DNA of 64,000 bases from Kitasatospora sp. NBC_00240. GTDB taxonomy: Bacteria; Actinomycetota; Actinomycetes; Streptomycetales; Streptomycetaceae. Both the position numbers and the translations under genes were made by a program. The DNA lies in contig NZ_JAPEMU010000004.1 in the NCBI RefSeq assembly GCF_026342405.1, positions 124,001 to 188,000 of the forward strand. Reading direction: 5' to 3'. Under the pieces are notes generated by a model. It searched no databases and was not told the origin of the DNA. It saw only the letters and a list, made by a program, of their open reading frames with translations. Below, in pieces: positions 61,189-64,000 of the stretch (position 1 is its first letter; every line of letters starts with the position of its first letter).

Positions 61189-61392
61189 ATGACCCAGGTC
61201 AGCGCGACCGCCGCGGAGACCAAGAAGTCGATGGCCAGGGAGGCCGCGGCGACGAAGACCTGGCGCCACGTCATCCAGCCGGACGCGGACGCCGCAGCCA
61301 ACTACCTCAACCTCGACCCCGCCCAGGGACCGGGCGAGGCGACCATCACCACCCGACCCGACGGACAGATCGACGTCCTCGTCCTGCTCTGA
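61189..61392 (+). CDS. Small orphan protein, 67 residues
   Basis: This 67-codon gene has GAAGGAG 6 nt before ATG 61189. The peptide begins MTQVSATAAETKKSMAREAA, with a central KTWRHVIQPDADAAANYL, and ends GQIDVLVLL. No family was recognised; there are no Cys residues and no membrane segment. A leader-like helical N-terminus and short core could fit a peptide precursor, but no modifying enzyme is nearby. Confidence 0.6.
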   Translation: MTQVSATAAETKKSMAREAAATKTWRHVIQPDADAAANYLNLDPAQGPGEATITTRPDGQIDVLVLL

Positions 61393-61559
61393 GGACAAAC
61401 CCCCGAACACCGCCGGTACCGCGGCGCTCCCCTCGCGCCGCGGCACCGGCGCGAGCGGCCACCGCCGCCGACGGCCTCACCGGCGGCCGGAACGCCGGCC
61501 GAGTACCCTCCGGCAGATGATCCTGACGGTTCGCCGGGCGAGTCCGACCGGCCGGAGGT

Positions 61560-61672
61560 GACACGTCGGCTGCGGGCGTCGCGACCGTCCCCCTCACGGC
61601 AAGGCCGTCGCCATGGTCGTCGTCGGCGCCGGCGCTCTCCCGGACGTTGATCCAGCCGTGGTACTCGAACAT
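61560..61672 (-). pseudogene. Possible fragment of an Imm7-like immunity gene
   Basis: The minus strand from ATG 61672 reads MFEYHGWINVRESAGADDD, which recalls the start of immunity protein 7 family members. The expected remainder is not found in any frame. No ribosome site is clear. The rest of 61393-62086 holds no other gene. Confidence 0.35.
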
Positions 61673-61947
61673 GGGCGCAGACCACTGCCCGCCCCGGCGT
61701 CCACGACCGAAAATGGCATGTCCGCGCCCGAATATTGCCTGGTCACAAGCCTTTTCGGCGGGCTCGTGCGGGTCTAGCATTCCCGGCACGGCAGCCCCAC
61801 CATCCCCACCGGACGGGCTGCCGAGCAGCCCGGCCGCTCTCCCCCGTGCGGCCGGAGCCTCCCACGGCCGGGACCCGGGCGCCCCCCTCCCGCGGTCCCG
61901 GCCGGCACTCACGACCGGCCCCGCCGGACGCCCGCCCCCTGCGCCCG

Positions 61948-61986
61948 GCCGTTCGCCGGCTCCCTTGCGCCGGCCCGGCGAACGGC
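61948..61986 (-). terminator. 12-bp hairpin after the MFS gene
   Basis: GCCGTTCGCCGG pairs with CCGGCGAACGGC across a 15-nt loop, about 100 nt downstream of the transporter stop. Confidence 0.75.
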
Positions 61987-62086
61987 GACACCCCGGACGT
62001 CCGGACCGGTGTCGGTCGGGACGTACGGGGTGTCACGTGTGCGGGCGCGGCTGCCGGAACTGCCGACGGCCGGCTGCGCGGCGGGT

Positions 62087-63505
62087 TCAGTCCAGCGAGG
62101 TGGCCAGTTCCCCGCCGGTCTCGTCGGGCACCACCACGAAGGCCGCCTCGGGCTCGGGGCGCGGGCGCAGGCCGAACCAGATCAGGGCCACGCTGACCAG
62201 GGTCACCGCGACGTTGACGCTCAGGGCGAGGTGGATGCCGGTCAGTTCGGCGCTCCGGGTGGCGGCGATCGAGCTGAGGATCGGGATACCGACGGTGATG
62301 GCCACCTGCTGGGTCATCGAGGTCAGGCCGGTGGCCAGGCCCTGCTCCTCGTTGGGCAGGCCGGAGGTGCCGGTGACCGTGTACGCCACGATGGAGGTGA
62401 CGTGGCCGAAGAAGCCGATGAACAGCGCGGGGATCAGGACGGCGAGCGCGATCCGGGCGTCGCCGACGAAGACCAGCGGGAGGGTGGCCAGGCCCTGCAC
62501 GGTCATGCCGACGGCCAGGACCTTGCGGCTGCCGTAGCGCCCGATGGAGCGTCCGGCGACCACGCCGGCGCCCACGGCCGCCAGGCCCGGGACGCCGAAG
62601 ATGAGGCCGGTGACCAGCGGGGAGAAGTGCAGCACGTTCTGCAGGTAGAGCGTCATCAGGAAGATCATGGCGGTCTCCATGCTGAAGACCACCAGCCCGG
62701 CGTAGTTGCCCCACTTGACGGTGGGGCGCTTGAGGATGCGCACCGGGGCGAGGGGTGCGGGCGAGCGGAGCTCGATGGCCCAGAACGCGCCCAGCAGCAG
62801 GACGCCGACGACGGCGGCGGGGATGCTGCCCTCGATGACGGCGTAGACCACGGCCAGCAGGCCGCCGCTGGCGGTGACCGCGCCCGGCACGTCGAGCTTG
62901 ACCCGCTCGGGCAGGGTGCTCTCGCCGATCACGTAGGGGGTGACCACCAGGATGACCAGGGCGACGGGGATGTTGATGAAGAACGCGGCCCGCCAGCTGA
63001 ACAGGCTGACCAGGGAGCCGCCGACCAGTGCGCCGACGGTGAAGCCCGCGGAGAGCAGCGCGCCGTTGAGGCCGAGGATGCGGTCGCGGACCGGGCCCTC
63101 GGCGAAGGTGCTGGTGAGCAGGGCGAGCGAGGCGGGGGTGGCCATCGCGGTGGCGAAGCCCTGCAGGACGCGGGCGGTCAGCAGCATCTGGGGGTTGGAG
63201 GCGAACCCGCCGAGGAAGGAGGCCCCGATCAGCAGGGCCGCCCCGGACAGGAACATCCTGCGGCGCCCGAACAGGTCTCCCAGGCGGCCGAAGAGCAGGG
63301 TGAAGCCGGCCGCGGGCAGCGCGAACGCGGAGGCGATCCAGGGCAGTCCGGTCAGTCCCAGTCCGACACCCTCGCCGACCTTCGGCAGTGCGACGTTGAG
63401 GATGGAGAAGTCGACGGACAGCATGAACCCGGCGCCGAGCAGGAGGAAGAGGATTAACCGTTCCCTGCTGGTGATGCGTGGGGTCGGGGCGGTGTCGGTG
63501 GTCAT
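62087..63505 (-). CDS. MFS drug exporter, DHA2 (14-TM) type
   Basis: This 472-residue transporter has about 14 membrane helices. MFS motif A is visible as GRLGDLFGRRRMFL after helix 2, and the antiporter-like motif C region as ALLSAGFTVGALVGGSLVSL. ATG 63505 has AGAAGGGA 7 nt upstream. DHA2 proteins export drugs or self-made compounds by proton antiport. No biosynthetic genes are adjacent. Sequence upstream (63506-64000) holds 9-bp GGTACGGGC repeats (63661-63700) and no supported gene. Confidence 0.94.
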   Translation of the reverse strand: MTTDTAPTPRITSRERLILFLLLGAGFMLSVDFSILNVALPKVGEGVGLGLTGLPWIASAFALPAAGFTLLFGRLGDLFGRRRMFLSGAALLIGASFLGGFASNPQMLLTARVLQGFATAMATPASLALLTSTFAEGPVRDRILGLNGALLSAGFTVGALVGGSLVSLFSWRAAFFINIPVALVILVVTPYVIGESTLPERVKLDVPGAVTASGGLLAVVYAVIEGSIPAAVVGVLLLGAFWAIELRSPAPLAPVRILKRPTVKWGNYAGLVVFSMETAMIFLMTLYLQNVLHFSPLVTGLIFGVPGLAAVGAGVVAGRSIGRYGSRKVLAVGMTVQGLATLPLVFVGDARIALAVLIPALFIGFFGHVTSIVAYTVTGTSGLPNEEQGLATGLTSMTQQVAITVGIPILSSIAATRSAELTGIHLALSVNVAVTLVSVALIWFGLRPRPEPEAAFVVVPDETGGELATSLD

Positions 63506-64000
63506 GGGACGTTCCCTTCTTCAAGGCTCCGGTGCCGCCGGTGACCGGCGCGCCGGCCGGGCGGGCCGCCCTGCGGCGTCGCTCCTGCGGGTGCCCGCGG
63601 ACACCGTCCGGGCCGCGCCGACAGCGGGACGGCGGCCGCGGCGGCCCGCGGTGCGTGACGGGCGGTACGGGCGGTACGGGCGGTACGGGCGGTACGGGGG
63701 CGGGGCGGGGGGACGGACGGGACGGAACGGTTGCGTGGGGCGGGCGGGTCCTGGGGGCCGGGGTGGGTGCCCGGACAGCTGGAGGACCGGGTGCCCGGGG
63801 TGCCGGGGCCCCGGGGGCCGGAACGCTCGTCCGTCCGGTGGCGGTGCGTCAAACTGCTCTGCGTACGGTGGCTTTGCTTCCGGCGGCCGTGCCTCCGGCG
63901 GACCGGCGGCCGGGTCACCGGCCGTGCATCTGCGCAATACGGCGGTCTTGCAGGGGAGTTGGCCGGTACGGCTGCCGGGTGGAGCCGGACGGGCGGGCCG

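Noticed and set aside
63506..64000. Minus-strand open frames at the window end (63502-63937)
   Set aside because: Pro/Arg-rich low-complexity translations over GGTACGGGC repeats; no start signals or motifs.

Overview
The window is high-GC actinobacterial DNA, most likely from Streptomyces or a close relative in Streptomycetaceae (Kitasatospora, Streptacidiphilus). Pointers are GTG/TTG starts with GGAGG-type ribosome sites, a conservon, LAL and ROK regulators, Tat- and Sec-exported glycoside hydrolases with discoidin modules, and terpenoid genes. The mix of accessory metabolism, an insertion sequence, pseudogenes and minisatellites looks like a chromosome arm rather than a core. No rRNA, tRNA or CRISPR array was seen.

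Layout. 1-2.1 kb: 3' part of a secreted M4 metalloprotease, meeting a large LAL-family regulator (2.5-5.4 kb) tail to tail. 5.8-17.1 kb: a carbohydrate region on the minus strand. It holds a ROK repressor, a lipoprotein sugar-binding protein, two permeases, a GH20 hexosaminidase and a RICIN/discoidin secreted protein, then a Tat-exported phosphoesterase whose C-terminal modules nearly duplicate those of its neighbour. 17.4-22.2 kb: regulators and a scar zone with an IS3-family element between two damaged genes.

22.3-31.6 kb is the centre of interest. A conservon (cvnA-E: sensor-kinase-like protein, Roadblock protein, DUF742 protein, small GTPase, CYP157-like P450) is followed on the same strand, after a 161-bp gap, by four translationally coupled genes: prenyl diphosphate synthase, class II diterpene cyclase (DADD), P450 and class I terpene synthase. 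This resembles a labdane-type diterpenoid pathway under a G-protein-like signalling unit. A convergent small gene that contains seven perfect 19-bp repeats ends against it.

32-45.4 kb: a 1371-residue GH35 beta-galactosidase and a Tat-exported GH71/99-like protein with an apparent 1-nt frameshift. Between them lie gene-poor DNA, a transposase remnant, an SNase-like protein, a 35-bp minisatellite and a damaged AraC gene before a VOC gene. 45.7-64 kb: ordinary accessory genes (cupin, AraC, two-domain VOC, SUKH protein, YciO, DHFR-like reductase, alpha/beta hydrolase, DUF4097 protein, SnoaL-like secreted protein, VWA protein, pentapeptide-repeat membrane protein, MarR/membrane protein/NmrA group, 67-residue orphan, MFS exporter). 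Many are separated by strong GC hairpins.
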